A stretch of 64,000 nt of DNA from Fidelibacterota bacterium (GTDB taxonomy: Bacteria; Fidelibacterota; Marinisomatia; SCGC-AAA003-L08; JACNLC01): contig JABHXA010000001.1 of the NCBI GenBank assembly GCA_018657495.1, forward strand, positions 186,016 through 250,015, in the 5' to 3' direction. The translations under genes and the position numbers were made by a program. The notes under the pieces are model-generated. The model did not search any database. It had not been told where the DNA came from and was given only the letters and a program-made list of their open reading frames with translations. Of the stretch, positions 1 to 9,276 are shown in pieces (position 1 is the first letter of the stretch; the number at the start of each line of letters is the position of its first letter).

Positions 1-82
1 GTCAAACGATTTTCCTGCAAAGGAACACAGCGCTCATGTTAAACCATCGGTAATTTCTGAAATTCTATTGGAAAAAGAGTGA
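1..82 (+). CDS. panB: 3' end of panB (ketopantoate hydroxymethyltransferase), partial
   Basis: The reading frame beginning at base 2 is open from the window edge to TGA at 80-82 and encodes about 26 residues. It contains DFPAKEHSAHV, which resembles the conserved PanB tail (PxEEHSFH in the E. coli protein). The stop overlaps the GTG start of panC by four bases (GTGA), a typical translationally coupled arrangement. PanB makes ketopantoate from alpha-ketoisovalerate, the step before reduction to pantoate, which PanC then uses. The frame and overlap are seen directly; the identity rests on the short tail motif and on panC lying next to it. Confidence 0.8.
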   Translation, partial: SNDFPAKEHSAHVKPSVISEILLEKE

Positions 83-924
83 AATTAATTTCTTCCATCT
101 CTGATTTTCAGAGTTGGCGGCAGGCATGTAGCGGCACTATTGGATTTGTTCCCACAATGGGTGCGCTGCACAGTGGTCACTTATCTCTTGTTCACAAATC
201 AAATTCCAAATGTGATCTAACCATTGTTAGCATTTATGTAAACCCAGCTCAGTTTACACCCGGAGAAGATCTCTCCAATTATCCACGGGATTTAGAGAAG
301 GACCTTGAAGCGTTGTCAAAATTCCAGGTGGATGTGGTTTTTTTTCCTGATGATAAACAAATGTATCCGCAAGGTTTTTCCACATTTATTCTTGAAGACA
401 ATTTTTCTCATAGACTGGAAGGTAAAAGCCGACCGGAGCATTTTAAGGGCGTTCTCACAATTGTGGGGAAATTATTTAACATTATCCGTCCCTCTCATGC
501 CTTTTTTGGTGAAAAGGACGCCCAGCAGATACGGGTTTTACAGAAAATGGTAACGGATCTGAATTACAATCTGCAAATCGTGCCGTGTCCGATTGTACGG
601 GAAGCAAATGGTTTGGCAATGAGTAGCCGCAATATCTACCTTTCAGAAAATAACCGTGAAAAAGCCGGTGTAATTCATAGATCTCTGAAAAAGGCAGAAG
701 AGATGCTGGTACAGGGATATCATTCAGTAGTGGAAATTCGTGAAGTTGTTATTGCGATGATAAAAACTGAAAAGCAAATACGTCTTGATTATTTCTCTAT
801 CGTAGACAATATCTCCCTTAAGGAAATTCATGATAATATTGAGGGTGATATTCTCGTTAGCATTGCAGTGTTTTTTTTAGATGTCCGATTAATTGATAAT
901 TTTACTTTTCAAATGGATAAATAA
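79..924 (+). CDS. panC: Pantothenate synthetase
   Basis: This 281-residue protein has the normal length for PanC, which ligates pantoate and beta-alanine with ATP to give pantothenate, the precursor of coenzyme A. Visible family motifs are VPTMGALHSGHLSLV near residue 24 (the HIGH-type ATP-binding motif), FFGEKDAQQ in the middle and MSSRNIYLS (the KMSKS-like loop). The GTG start lies inside the panB stop region, so the two genes form a coupled panBC operon. No other in-frame start would keep the amino-terminal strand before the HIGH motif. The protein is expected to be cytosolic. Confidence 0.96.
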   Translation: MKLISSISDFQSWRQACSGTIGFVPTMGALHSGHLSLVHKSNSKCDLTIVSIYVNPAQFTPGEDLSNYPRDLEKDLEALSKFQVDVVFFPDDKQMYPQGFSTFILEDNFSHRLEGKSRPEHFKGVLTIVGKLFNIIRPSHAFFGEKDAQQIRVLQKMVTDLNYNLQIVPCPIVREANGLAMSSRNIYLSENNREKAGVIHRSLKKAEEMLVQGYHSVVEIREVVIAMIKTEKQIRLDYFSIVDNISLKEIHDNIEGDILVSIAVFFLDVRLIDNFTFQMDK

Positions 925-1003
925 TCAACATTATTCATCTTGTGTTTTATTTCTATTTCAGTAAATTCTTTAAATAAAGAATATCAAGGATACTTTTCAA
1001 TAA

Positions 1004-2527
1004 TTGAATAAATATGTAATCATATCTGTATTGATGATATTTTTCTCGTGTACTGGAAAATCCACAGAAGATCAGATTAATTTAGTATTTTACAGTGATC
1101 CCAAAAGTTTGGATCCAGCCCTCGCCACTGATGTGAGAACCGGAAGAATTTGTGCTCTATTATATGACAATCTACTCAAATTTGGGAAATCCAGCCAGCT
1201 TGTCCCCTCTATTGCAAAATCCTGGACCGTAGATAAGTCTGGTACAATATATACCTTCAATCTTCGCCATGACATTCATTTCACTTCGGGTGAATTACTC
1301 ACATCACATCATGTAAAATCATCTTTTGAAAGAATAATGTCTCCAGATACTCAATCACATAGAAAATGGCTTTTTAAATCAGTCGATGGTGCAAATGTTT
1401 TTGAGATTGGTGAAAGCAATAATATCTCCGGGTTTCAAGCAATAAACGATACTACATTTATTATTCAGCTGTCTGAGCCCTTTTCACCTTTTCCAGGTTT
1501 TTTAGCAATGCCGGCAGCAGCAATTATAATGATGGACACTGATAATCAAATCATTGGGACCGGCCCATGGATTCTTAAGGAATGGATTCATGACGGCCAT
1601 TTGAAATTTTTTCGAAATGATAACTATTTTCTTGGAGCTCCAATGTCAGAATATATCAATATACGGATTCTCCCTGAAGCGCTTCCCCGCTCAGCTGAGT
1701 TTATTACCGGATATCTTGATATCCTGGAAATACCTGAATCAGAATATTTATTATGGGCTGAAGATCCCAAATGGAATCCCTTTATTCATTTTAATAATGA
1801 ATTAAATACATATTACATTGGCCTTAACTGCAGCCGGCCGCCATTTAATGATGTCCGGGTCCGACAAGCAGTGAATTATGCTGTGGATGTAGAGGCAATT
1901 ATAAATTCCATAAATAATGGCAAAGGAATTCTTGCTTCAGGACCGATTCCACCCTCGCTTTTAGCTGATAATGATTCCCCTGCTTATGGTTACAATCAGG
2001 AAATGGCTCGCAAATTATTGAGTGAGGCGGGTTATGAAAATGGATTTGAAGTTGAGCTTTGGCAAGGTTCATCGCGTGAATTATTGATGATTACCGAAAA
2101 TATTCAGGCTCAATTGGCGGATATTGACATAAAAGTGACTATTATTCGCAATGACTGGAATATGTATAGTCAGGCTGTAAACCAGGGAAAGCCTGATATG
2201 TATTATCGATCATGGTGGGCTGACTACCCAGATCCTGAAAATTTCTTGACACCTCTGTTTGAATCTGGAATCAGCATCAGGAGGTGGACAAGATATATAA
2301 ACCCTGAACTGGATAATATTATCATGTCACTGCAAAAAGAGACCGATGATGAAATACGGCTTTCACTTTCGATCATGGCAAATGATATTCTCCACCACGA
2401 CGCCCCCTGGATATATTTGTGGCATTCCCAAACCGCAACTATCGTCAATCCTGCACTTCGGGGATGGTCACCAAGCCTAATGTTTAATGCCGAAAAATAT
2501 CTTACTGTGTGGAAAGAAACAAATTAG
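1004..2527 (+). CDS. ABC transporter substrate-binding lipoprotein, family 5 (OppA/DppA-like)
   Basis: This 507-residue protein begins with a short hydrophobic signal ending in IFFSC, a lipobox-like sequence, so it is probably a lipoprotein. The body matches the family 5 solute-binding layout: NLVFYSDPKSLDPALATD after the cleavage site, then the FNLRHDIHFTSGE strand and the VRQAVNYAVD segment near residue 287. This family binds oligopeptides, dipeptides or nickel for ABC uptake. The start is TTG with AAGGA about 13 bases upstream; no in-frame ATG would preserve the signal peptide. No permease or ATPase gene follows it, so it is an orphan here and its substrate cannot be read from context. Confidence 0.9.
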   Translation: MNKYVIISVLMIFFSCTGKSTEDQINLVFYSDPKSLDPALATDVRTGRICALLYDNLLKFGKSSQLVPSIAKSWTVDKSGTIYTFNLRHDIHFTSGELLTSHHVKSSFERIMSPDTQSHRKWLFKSVDGANVFEIGESNNISGFQAINDTTFIIQLSEPFSPFPGFLAMPAAAIIMMDTDNQIIGTGPWILKEWIHDGHLKFFRNDNYFLGAPMSEYINIRILPEALPRSAEFITGYLDILEIPESEYLLWAEDPKWNPFIHFNNELNTYYIGLNCSRPPFNDVRVRQAVNYAVDVEAIINSINNGKGILASGPIPPSLLADNDSPAYGYNQEMARKLLSEAGYENGFEVELWQGSSRELLMITENIQAQLADIDIKVTIIRNDWNMYSQAVNQGKPDMYYRSWWADYPDPENFLTPLFESGISIRRWTRYINPELDNIIMSLQKETDDEIRLSLSIMANDILHHDAPWIYLWHSQTATIVNPALRGWSPSLMFNAEKYLTVWKETN

Positions 2528-2544
2528 ACTTACATCCATAAAAA

Positions 2545-2731
2545 TTGACAATTGTACAAAGTGTACTATTGCAGAATGCTTATTTGTATTTAAATTATGA
2601 TCACTGGACATCACCCTTGTGGTGCATGTTCATCTGCCCCTGTGCAAATCCTTCAACTACCGTCGCAGGGGCAGACCCTTTTTAAAAGGTAATTATTACT
2701 GATTCTTATCAGTTTTTGATTACCTTTTTTT
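2545..2731 (+). ncRNA. Candidate structured small RNA with promoter-like upstream and nested terminator
   Basis: The gap between the binding protein gene and tRNA-Thr holds strong RNA-like structure. TTGACA at 2545-2550 is followed 16 bases later by a TATTGC box, a possible promoter. TCTGCCCCTG at 2633-2642 pairs perfectly with CAGGGGCAGA at 2666-2675 around a 23-base loop. A smaller CACC/GGTG hairpin lies just upstream. The block ends in a nested terminator at 2684-2731. No protein gene lies downstream on this strand before the tRNA, so it is not an obvious leader. I do not recognise it as 6S, SRP, tmRNA or a known riboswitch. It could also be the decorated 3' end of the upstream transcript. 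Confidence 0.45.
2684..2731 (+). terminator. Rho-independent terminator with nested hairpin
   Basis: AAAAGGTAAT at 2684-2693 pairs with ATTACCTTTT at 2719-2728, followed by T residues to 2731. An inner CTGAT/ATCAG hairpin sits in the loop. It ends transcription of the candidate RNA or of the upstream lipoprotein gene. Confidence 0.8.
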
Positions 2732-2916
2732 CATTTCATTACATTTATTCCCAATTACAATATAACTGTGCCATGTTTTCTGAAATATTGAAATAACCAA
2801 AAATATTGGAGATTATAAGATGAAAATGGAAATAGAATTCTTTTAAATTTTATTATAAATGATGGTAAGGGTCGAGTTAGAGTTAATAATTTTGTAGTCT
2901 ATTCTGAAAGAATAAT

Positions 2917-2989
<73 letters not shown>

Positions 2990-3068
2990 CGTTTTTCTCT
3001 ATTCTCCGATGTATTTTCAAAAATTCATTTTGGAAGATTCGCAACATCAGAAGATAAAAATTGGCTAT

Positions 3069-3100
3069 AAAAAAAGAAACCCCACAATTAGCGGGGTTTC
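3069..3100 (-). terminator. Rho-independent terminator for the yaaA operon
   Basis: Read on the minus strand, GAAACCCC (3100-3093) pairs with GGGGTTTC (3083-3076) and is followed by seven T residues (3075-3069). It lies 26 bases past the yaaA stop codon. Confidence 0.85.
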
Positions 3101-3125
3101 CATTTCAACATTTCGGGAGATTGGC

Positions 3126-3824
3126 TTATTTGTTTTCCTTCACAAACATATTGCCATCCCATTCGAATCCATCATAATTAAAACCACCAAAATCATCAAT
3201 TGAAGTAACGTTGTTTTCAGCAATATATCTGATAAATTCTCCCTTAACTGCTTTTCCATAATGTCCTGCTGCAGTTCTCTTTCCTTTGGTTATCACTGAG
3301 AATTCAATAGTGGTTACATTGTCACCAGCATCATAGGCTCTTCTATGAACCTGGGGTAACAGGTCAATAACCACATCTTCATCTTTGAGCAAATTGGTGA
3401 GTATGGGTTTCCAGTGATGCTGGAGGGCTAAAACATTCATTTTCAGTTTATAACCGGGTATGAGCGTTCTTGGCGTCACTAATCCAAATAATCCACTGAA
3501 AATACGAATATATTTTTCCATATAATCTTTCGCATTATCAGACATACTCATCCAGTTGATATGCTCATAAACAACACCGCAGTATCTTTCAATTGCATAC
3601 CAAATTCTGCTGTTCAATGCATCCTGGTTCTGGCGATGGTAGATCCGTGCCTTTTCAACTGATGTGCCATATATTGACCGAAGCTCTTCATCCCCAATGA
3701 GACTTAAAAGACGAATTACCTGTTTCACATCGTCCATTAAATAATAATCTGTCTCTCCAAACCGTGTATCCATTGGTTTTTTGATTTTTGTTTTTCCTTC
3801 GCTTGGTGGTATCAGTATAACCAT
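3126..3824 (-). CDS. yaaA: YaaA family protein (DUF328/UPF0246), peroxide stress response
   Basis: This 232-residue cytosolic protein starts with MVILIPPSEGKT, the typical first strand and loop of the YaaA/DUF328 family. It keeps the family's helix-rich middle and the VVIDLLPQVHRRAYD segment, which corresponds to the (I/L)NLAS-type block before the C-terminal strands. E. coli YaaA limits iron-driven DNA damage during hydrogen peroxide stress and binds DNA; that role is known from the family, not from this sequence. AAGGA lies about 8 bases before the ATG. The gene is the last one of the minus-strand ABC cluster, 39 bases after the DUF4340 gene, so it may be co-transcribed. Confidence 0.88.
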   Translation of the reverse strand: MVILIPPSEGKTKIKKPMDTRFGETDYYLMDDVKQVIRLLSLIGDEELRSIYGTSVEKARIYHRQNQDALNSRIWYAIERYCGVVYEHINWMSMSDNAKDYMEKYIRIFSGLFGLVTPRTLIPGYKLKMNVLALQHHWKPILTNLLKDEDVVIDLLPQVHRRAYDAGDNVTTIEFSVITKGKRTAAGHYGKAVKGEFIRYIAENNVTSIDDFGGFNYDGFEWDGNMFVKENK

Positions 3825-3863
3825 GTATTGTTTTCCTTTTTCAAAATGAGGATTAAGAAATAA

Positions 3864-4490
3864 TTATTCATTATCATCGAGGTTAAATTCTGCCCCGGTA
3901 GTATCTGATTTTTCAATTATATCTGGCGGCAGCTGCAAACCAGGTCCAGGGACAATCTCTTCATCTCTCTGGGGCACCTCTCCCCAGAATGTGTCTTCTG
4001 TATTTAAATGATGAAGTATATTTTGATCTGTTAAATACACCGCATTGTTATCCTGTATTCTAATATAATTATGAGAATAATCTGATTTTGATCGTCCAAA
4101 TACAAAATAGGCAATTGTATTATTCTCTATATCTATCAGCGCTAAATGTGTCCCGGTGGAATCATCAACAGAATATTTTGACCAGTTTTCCGGATTTTCT
4201 GAAACCAATGTCTCTCGACTCACAGATAATACGGTGTTAAGTAAGTTATCGATCTTATCCTGGCGGATGACTAATGTATCATTCCCTGAAATTCCCCAGG
4301 TATCGGCATCTTTGGATAACTCAATTGCACCCCCCGATTTTTGGATCAGAACCTTATGAATATCCAGAACATCGTCAGTATAGATAACTGAAGATTTTGT
4401 TGTCAGGCCGCTCTGTTTATTGGATATTATATAATAACCGGCTATAAGTACAACGAGGACAATAATACTATTTCGCATACCTTTATTCAT
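3864..4490 (-). CDS. DUF4340-like membrane-anchored protein of the ABC-2 operon
   Basis: This 208-residue protein has a single N-terminal membrane segment (about residues 8-24) and a soluble, presumably extracytoplasmic domain rich in beta-type sequence, ending in an acidic tail. It resembles DUF4340 proteins, which commonly follow GldG-type genes in ABC-2 operons. Its ATG overlaps the 3' end of the upstream GldG-like gene by eight bases, and GGAGGAAATCT precedes the start, so translation is coupled. The domain is shorter than many DUF4340 proteins. Its function is unknown; context suggests an accessory part of the transporter. Confidence 0.7.
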   Translation of the reverse strand: MNKGMRNSIIVLVVLIAGYYIISNKQSGLTTKSSVIYTDDVLDIHKVLIQKSGGAIELSKDADTWGISGNDTLVIRQDKIDNLLNTVLSVSRETLVSENPENWSKYSVDDSTGTHLALIDIENNTIAYFVFGRSKSDYSHNYIRIQDNNAVYLTDQNILHHLNTEDTFWGEVPQRDEEIVPGPGLQLPPDIIEKSDTTGAEFNLDDNE

Positions 4491-5997
4491 AGATTTCCTC
4501 CAGTATTTTTGTTCTTGCAGAATCTCTTTTCAAACGAGCAAATCCAAATATAATGACCAGAACGGACGCCAGTAAAATGTTTATCCATTTCCATCTTGAT
4601 TTTGCTCCATCTTCAATTTCTTCCAGTGGCCTGGTAGTTATTTCTCTGCTCCTGAGGGAAACTAAATCGCTGTCACCCATAAGATAGTCAACAGCATTTA
4701 AAAGAAATACTGCATTCTCAGGAGAGGCACCACCATCTTCAAAAAATCGAGAATCCGATATGAGAATAATTTGGCTGACTCCGCCAGTACTGTTTGATGC
4801 AATTGAGGTCAAAGCACCAACTACCCTGCCTGGTTCATTCAAACTAGTAAAAGCTGGGTTATCAATTGGGGATAGATTAAAAAATTGTTCCATCGTCGTT
4901 GATTTGTCTGAAGTAATCAATAATGGGGTTATTCTATTTACAGTGGAATCCATCACATCGGTAGCCTGATACTCAATTTCACTGGAAAAAAGTAATCTTA
5001 GTTGCTCCAGTCCACTGACAGTTACATGGTCACCAAATTTCCTGATCATTGGGAAAAAATTATAATCTACAGCGCTGTTCATTCTAAAGAAACCACGATT
5101 CTGACTGATTGTTACCTGGCTGCATAAAGCATCCAGTACAAGATTGTCATTTACATGCAGACCCACCTCATCAAGAAAATCAAATATATTTGATTGAATT
5201 ACCGTTGCTGATTGTGTTTGAAGATCTGATTTGATTCTTCCCTGCGCCATAAAGATATTCCCACCTCGTGCCACAAAACTTCTCAGGTTGTCCAGAACAT
5301 CAACTGATACACTATCTTCTACACCATCTACCAATAAGACTGAAATATCACCCTGAATTGGATTAGCAGGGTCTACAGGTCTAATATTATATGATTGACT
5401 TAATATTTCTGAAATCGTCTGGTTTTGAGGCTCAGCGCTTTCAGTCAGATTGACTATACCAATAGATTTCTTCCGGGTATCTACCATTTTTTTGATTTTG
5501 GTGGTGATATCATATTCAAGACCGGTAGTGGTTTGGATAACCGGAATGGTTTCCCTTAAATCCTCATAAATGAAGACCATGCCCATATACACTTTTTTAA
5601 TTTCAAGTTTATCATTTTCCACAACTTGAAGCTGGACTGGCTGTATACCATATTTCAGAGCTTCTTCTTCCATTTTTTCATCTGATTCCGGTGGATAGAA
5701 TTCAAAGCGAATTTTACCATTTGACAAAGCAGCATATTCCTCAAGAATATCCTGGAGATAGCGTTTATTATTACCATACTCTCCTGGCAGATTATCAGAA
5801 AAATATACCTTCATCGTTAGAATATCATCAATTTTATCAACGATAAGTTCGCTTGATTCTGAAAGTGAGTAAATATTGTTTTCCGTGAAATCAAGCCTGA
5901 AATGGATATTCCTGGAAATGACATTAATAAGAATAACAACTAAGAGGATAAATCCAATATATAATAGAAATGATTTTTTATCTTTGACGTGAAACAT
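4483..5997 (-). CDS. GldG-like ABC transporter auxiliary protein
   Basis: This protein of about 504 residues has an N-terminal membrane helix, a long extracytoplasmic domain with the YSLSES ... KVYFSDNLPGEYG ... IRFEFYPPES pattern of the GldG/ABC-type auxiliary family, and a C-terminal membrane helix followed by a short basic tail. In Bacteroidetes, GldG works with GldA and GldF and is needed for gliding; many non-gliding bacteria carry the same trio, so motility should not be assumed. The ATG at 5997 has GGAGGT four bases upstream; an earlier GTG at 6009 is less well placed. The start lies beside the permease stop, showing coupled translation. Confidence 0.85.
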   Translation of the reverse strand: MFHVKDKKSFLLYIGFILLVVILINVISRNIHFRLDFTENNIYSLSESSELIVDKIDDILTMKVYFSDNLPGEYGNNKRYLQDILEEYAALSNGKIRFEFYPPESDEKMEEEALKYGIQPVQLQVVENDKLEIKKVYMGMVFIYEDLRETIPVIQTTTGLEYDITTKIKKMVDTRKKSIGIVNLTESAEPQNQTISEILSQSYNIRPVDPANPIQGDISVLLVDGVEDSVSVDVLDNLRSFVARGGNIFMAQGRIKSDLQTQSATVIQSNIFDFLDEVGLHVNDNLVLDALCSQVTISQNRGFFRMNSAVDYNFFPMIRKFGDHVTVSGLEQLRLLFSSEIEYQATDVMDSTVNRITPLLITSDKSTTMEQFFNLSPIDNPAFTSLNEPGRVVGALTSIASNSTGGVSQIILISDSRFFEDGGASPENAVFLLNAVDYLMGDSDLVSLRSREITTRPLEEIEDGAKSRWKWINILLASVLVIIFGFARLKRDSARTKILEEIYE

Positions 5998-5999
5998 AT

Positions 6000-6713
6000 C
6001 TACCTCCACTTCCGAATTTCAACAACGCGAATCGTCAATGACAAGAACATCCAAATCATGCTTAAGAAATAAATGATATTTCTTGAATCCACAACTCCCC
6101 TGGATATATTGGATAGATGATATTCCACGCTGATATATTGAAGAATACCTGTTAAAGCAGCCGGTGTAAAAATTAAAATTTTATCGAGAAGATAAAATAC
6201 TATTACCACACTGATAGCAATGATAAAGGCAACTACCTGGTTTTCGGTCACACTACTGGCAAATAATCCAATGGATGAATAAAATGCCCCAAGCAGCATA
6301 ATACCAAAATAACCGCATAATACTGCACCATAGTCGATATTGGTGCCTACTGATGCAAGAGTGATAAAATGAACCAATGTGAATCCGATGCCAACAAGAA
6401 TCAGGGTCAGTCCGGAAAAATATTTCCCAAGAACGAATTCTGAATCTTTTACCGGCAACGTTGCCATTATTTCAATGGTACCTGAATTCTTTTCCCATGC
6501 AATCAATCCCATTGTTACTGCCGGGATGAAAAAAAGAAAGACCAAAGGTATGATATTAAAAAGAGACCTGAGATCTGACTGATTTATTAAAAAGAATGTT
6601 TGGGTAAAGAAATATCCGTTTATTAACGAGAATATGACCAGAAAGATGTAGGCCATAGGACTGTTAAAAAAGGATTTGAGTTCCTTAAAGTAAATTGCCG
6701 AAATATTACGCAT
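6000..6713 (-). CDS. ABC-2 type permease (GldF-like)
   Basis: About 237 residues with six hydrophobic segments, as in ABC-2 permeases. It opens with MRNISAIYFKELKSFFNSP, the amphipathic lead-in found in GldF/NosY-type proteins, and contains the AWEKNSGTIEIMATLPV elbow motif. The ATG at 6713 is chosen because GGAGGT lies four bases upstream and it overlaps the ATPase stop by only eight bases; the longer frame from 6755 would overlap by about 50 bases. It forms the membrane channel for the ATPase encoded just upstream. The substrate is unknown. Confidence 0.9.
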   Translation of the reverse strand: MRNISAIYFKELKSFFNSPMAYIFLVIFSLINGYFFTQTFFLINQSDLRSLFNIIPLVFLFFIPAVTMGLIAWEKNSGTIEIMATLPVKDSEFVLGKYFSGLTLILVGIGFTLVHFITLASVGTNIDYGAVLCGYFGIMLLGAFYSSIGLFASSVTENQVVAFIIAISVVIVFYLLDKILIFTPAALTGILQYISVEYHLSNISRGVVDSRNIIYFLSMIWMFLSLTIRVVEIRKWR

Positions 6714-7650
6714 CAGCACCTCCGTCAATTGTGAGTTTTCGGAAAATGTCTTCAAGCTGCGCTTTTTGCAGGCTCATCTCCAGTAGAATCCATCCCTTAT
6801 CCGTTGCAAAATTAAAAATGGATTCCCGGGGATCAGAATTTTTGTCATACTCCATCATCACAAGATGATTTCCATTCACCGGTTCCATTTTTGTCAGTAT
6901 AATTTCGGGGAATGTGTCAGCAAGTTTTTGAATGCTGTCTGAGCTTGCATTTTTGACTTCAAGTGTTAATTGTGTTTTGCCGTGAAATCCTGACATCAGC
7001 TCTTCGCTGGTGCCATTTGCAACAATTTCACCGGCATGAATGATGATGATCCTATCAACAGTGGCCTCAATTTCATGGAGGATATGGCTGGATATAATTA
7101 CCATCTTTTCCTGTCCAAGAGATTTGATCAATTCCCGAATCTCAACAATTTGATTTGGGTCAAGTCCAGTTACGGGTTCATCCAAAATTAAAATTTTGGG
7201 ATCATGAATAATCGCCGTTGCAATGCCTAATCTCTGTTTATATCCTTTTGACAGATCTGACACTCTTTTGTGAACGACACCATTTAAGCCGCATTGCTCG
7301 ATGACTCTGGCCATTGACTGCTTAAACGCTTTTCCTTCAATATTGCGAACCCTGGCAGAAAACTCAAGTAGATCAAAAACCCGCATATCCATATATAAAG
7401 GATTGAGTTCGGGTAAATAGCCAATCTGTTTTCTAATTTCTAAGGAATGATCCTGGATGTTCAGGTCGTTCACATATACGTTTCCCGATGTTGGGGATAA
7501 AAAACTGGTGATGATTTTTAGGGTGGTGGATTTTCCAGCACCATTTTCGCCAAGGAATCCAAGAATTTCACCGTCATTAACTTCGAAATCAATCCCTCTA
7601 ACTGCTTTAACGTCACCATAATTTTTTACCAGATTTTCAACTCTAATCAA
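6706..7650 (-). CDS. ABC transporter ATP-binding protein (GldA-like)
   Basis: This 314-residue ATPase has Walker A GENGAGKST (residues 34-42), a signature-like LSKGYKQRL, and Walker B ILILDEPVTGLDP, followed by the switch histidine in SSHILHEIE. About 90 residues after the core ATPase form a C-terminal extension, common in ABC-2 exporters such as CcmA/GldA types. The start is TTG with AAAGGA eight bases upstream. It is the first gene of the overlapping ATPase, permease, GldG-like and DUF4340 operon read towards 3.8 kb. Confidence 0.95.
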   Translation of the reverse strand: MIRVENLVKNYGDVKAVRGIDFEVNDGEILGFLGENGAGKSTTLKIITSFLSPTSGNVYVNDLNIQDHSLEIRKQIGYLPELNPLYMDMRVFDLLEFSARVRNIEGKAFKQSMARVIEQCGLNGVVHKRVSDLSKGYKQRLGIATAIIHDPKILILDEPVTGLDPNQIVEIRELIKSLGQEKMVIISSHILHEIEATVDRIIIIHAGEIVANGTSEELMSGFHGKTQLTLEVKNASSDSIQKLADTFPEIILTKMEPVNGNHLVMMEYDKNSDPRESIFNFATDKGWILLEMSLQKAQLEDIFRKLTIDGGADA

Positions 7651-7832
7651 ATTTATATCCTTTCAAACAATTTATCGAAAACTTGTCAATTTGGTAAATA
7701 TCTTCATTAAATAAGCGGTGAATTTACAATTATTATATTCATTTATTGAAGGGAAAAAGTTATGATATACCATTTCATTGCCCTTATTTCGGAAAGTGAG
7801 TCTTTGCAGTCATGCAGGCTGAATATTAATTT

Positions 7833-9266
7833 TTGGATATGTATAACGATGTAATTCGTGCATTCCTATTCTGGATACAACAGAAAAAATGGCTTTTGCT
7901 AATCATTGCTGTAGGTGTTGCAATGTATTGGCTTCCCTACCCCGATACAATTTCAACCAGAGGTTACCGTGCACTAATACTTGGCATCATGGTCATCTCT
8001 CTGATTATTACTGAACCGGTTCCGCTACCGGCAGTGGCTTTGCTGATTGCTGTACTAGAAGTTTCATTCCGAATTGCCCCTGCCACAGAAGTAGCAAAAT
8101 CTTATATGAGCGACTCAGTGTTTTTTATTATGGGTTCTCTAATGATGGCGGTTGCAATTGTTCACCAGGGGCTGGATACCCGCCTTGCTCTCGGAATCAT
8201 CAAACTTACCGGGAACAGTGTGAACAGGATTGTATTTGGTTTTGTGGCTATATCTGCAATTCTTTCGTCATTTGTTGGTGAACATACTGTAGTAGCGATG
8301 ATGTTGCCGGTAGGTTTAACTCTGGTTCGACATAGTTCTGTGAGAAAACCAGTTCCAAATCTTACCGCCCTTTTGCTTTTTTCAATTGCTTATGGATCGA
8401 CAATCGGTTCTGTCGGCACCCCGTCCGGCGGAGCCAGAAATGCTATAATGATAGAATACTTGCGTGGAAGCACTGACGCAGGAGTAACCTTATCCTATGT
8501 GCACTGGATCATAATGGCTTATCCCATGGTGATTTTTGGAATTATATCTACAACCATTTTATTGAAAGTTGCCTTTAAGCCTGAGTATACAAATCTGGAT
8601 ACGGCTATAAGAAAATTGAAAATTCAAGTAGCACATAAAGGAAAAATGACCGGCAAGGATATCCTGACCATCGGAATCTTTGTTTTTATATTCCTGTGCT
8701 GGGTACTGCTTAACGAGAGAATTGGAATGGGTATCATCGCCATAACCGGTGCCTTTTTATATATGGCTACAGGGATTGTCGAATGGGAGGATATCAGCAA
8801 AAACACAAACTGGGGGGTCATCCTGCTATTTGCCGGTGCGATCTCTTTGGGTGTACAAATGAAAAATATGGGCACAGCGGTTTGGATTGGTGAAAATATC
8901 ATCAATGCAACGGGGGGGTTGATGGAGCAGTTCGAGTTAGTGCGATATATGGTTGTAATCGGCTTGACTATGATTTTATCCAATGTGATGAGTTCAAGCG
9001 GAACCGTGGCAGTATTGGGTCCAATCACGTTAAATATGGGGGGTGAACCAGTATTTATGGGGATGGCAACTGCAGTAGCTTCGGCTTTTGGTTATTTCTC
9101 AGCTGTAGCTGCACCAGCATGTATGATTATCTATTCATCAGGATTGGTAAAAATGACAGACTTTCTTAAAGCAGGATGGAGATTGGGGCTGGCGTCATTT
9201 ATTACCTTACTCATTGTATACAAATGGTATTGGCCGCTTGTAATAGGCTTCACAAATTTTAAATAA
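7833..9266 (+). CDS. DASS/SLC13 family anion transporter
   Basis: This 477-residue protein has about 11-12 hydrophobic segments and fits the divalent anion:Na+ symporter (DASS/SLC13) family, which moves dicarboxylates, citrate or sulfate. The two inverted-repeat hairpin regions are recognisable as GSTIGSVGTPSGGARNAI and MSSSGTVAVLGPI. The second replaces the usual SNT substrate motif with SSGT, so substrate choice may differ from NadC/INDY types. The start may be TTG at 7833 or ATG at 7839; no strong ribosome site decides. It is followed 10 bases later by a tandem universal stress protein, suggesting a shared transcript. Confidence 0.85.
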   Translation: MDMYNDVIRAFLFWIQQKKWLLLIIAVGVAMYWLPYPDTISTRGYRALILGIMVISLIITEPVPLPAVALLIAVLEVSFRIAPATEVAKSYMSDSVFFIMGSLMMAVAIVHQGLDTRLALGIIKLTGNSVNRIVFGFVAISAILSSFVGEHTVVAMMLPVGLTLVRHSSVRKPVPNLTALLLFSIAYGSTIGSVGTPSGGARNAIMIEYLRGSTDAGVTLSYVHWIIMAYPMVIFGIISTTILLKVAFKPEYTNLDTAIRKLKIQVAHKGKMTGKDILTIGIFVFIFLCWVLLNERIGMGIIAITGAFLYMATGIVEWEDISKNTNWGVILLFAGAISLGVQMKNMGTAVWIGENIINATGGLMEQFELVRYMVVIGLTMILSNVMSSSGTVAVLGPITLNMGGEPVFMGMATAVASAFGYFSAVAAPACMIIYSSGLVKMTDFLKAGWRLGLASFITLLIVYKWYWPLVIGFTNFK

Positions 9267-9276
9267 TGGCAGGTTT

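Noticed and set aside
2597..2692. 31-codon ORF (MITGHHPCGACSS...) inside the candidate RNA
   Set aside because: It has no ribosome-binding site and its codons coincide with the arms of perfect hairpins, so the structure explains the sequence better than coding does. It is not a clear leader peptide.
3864..7650. A bona fide gliding motility locus
   Set aside because: GldA/F/G-like ABC genes also occur in non-gliding bacteria, and no other gld or spr genes are seen in the window.
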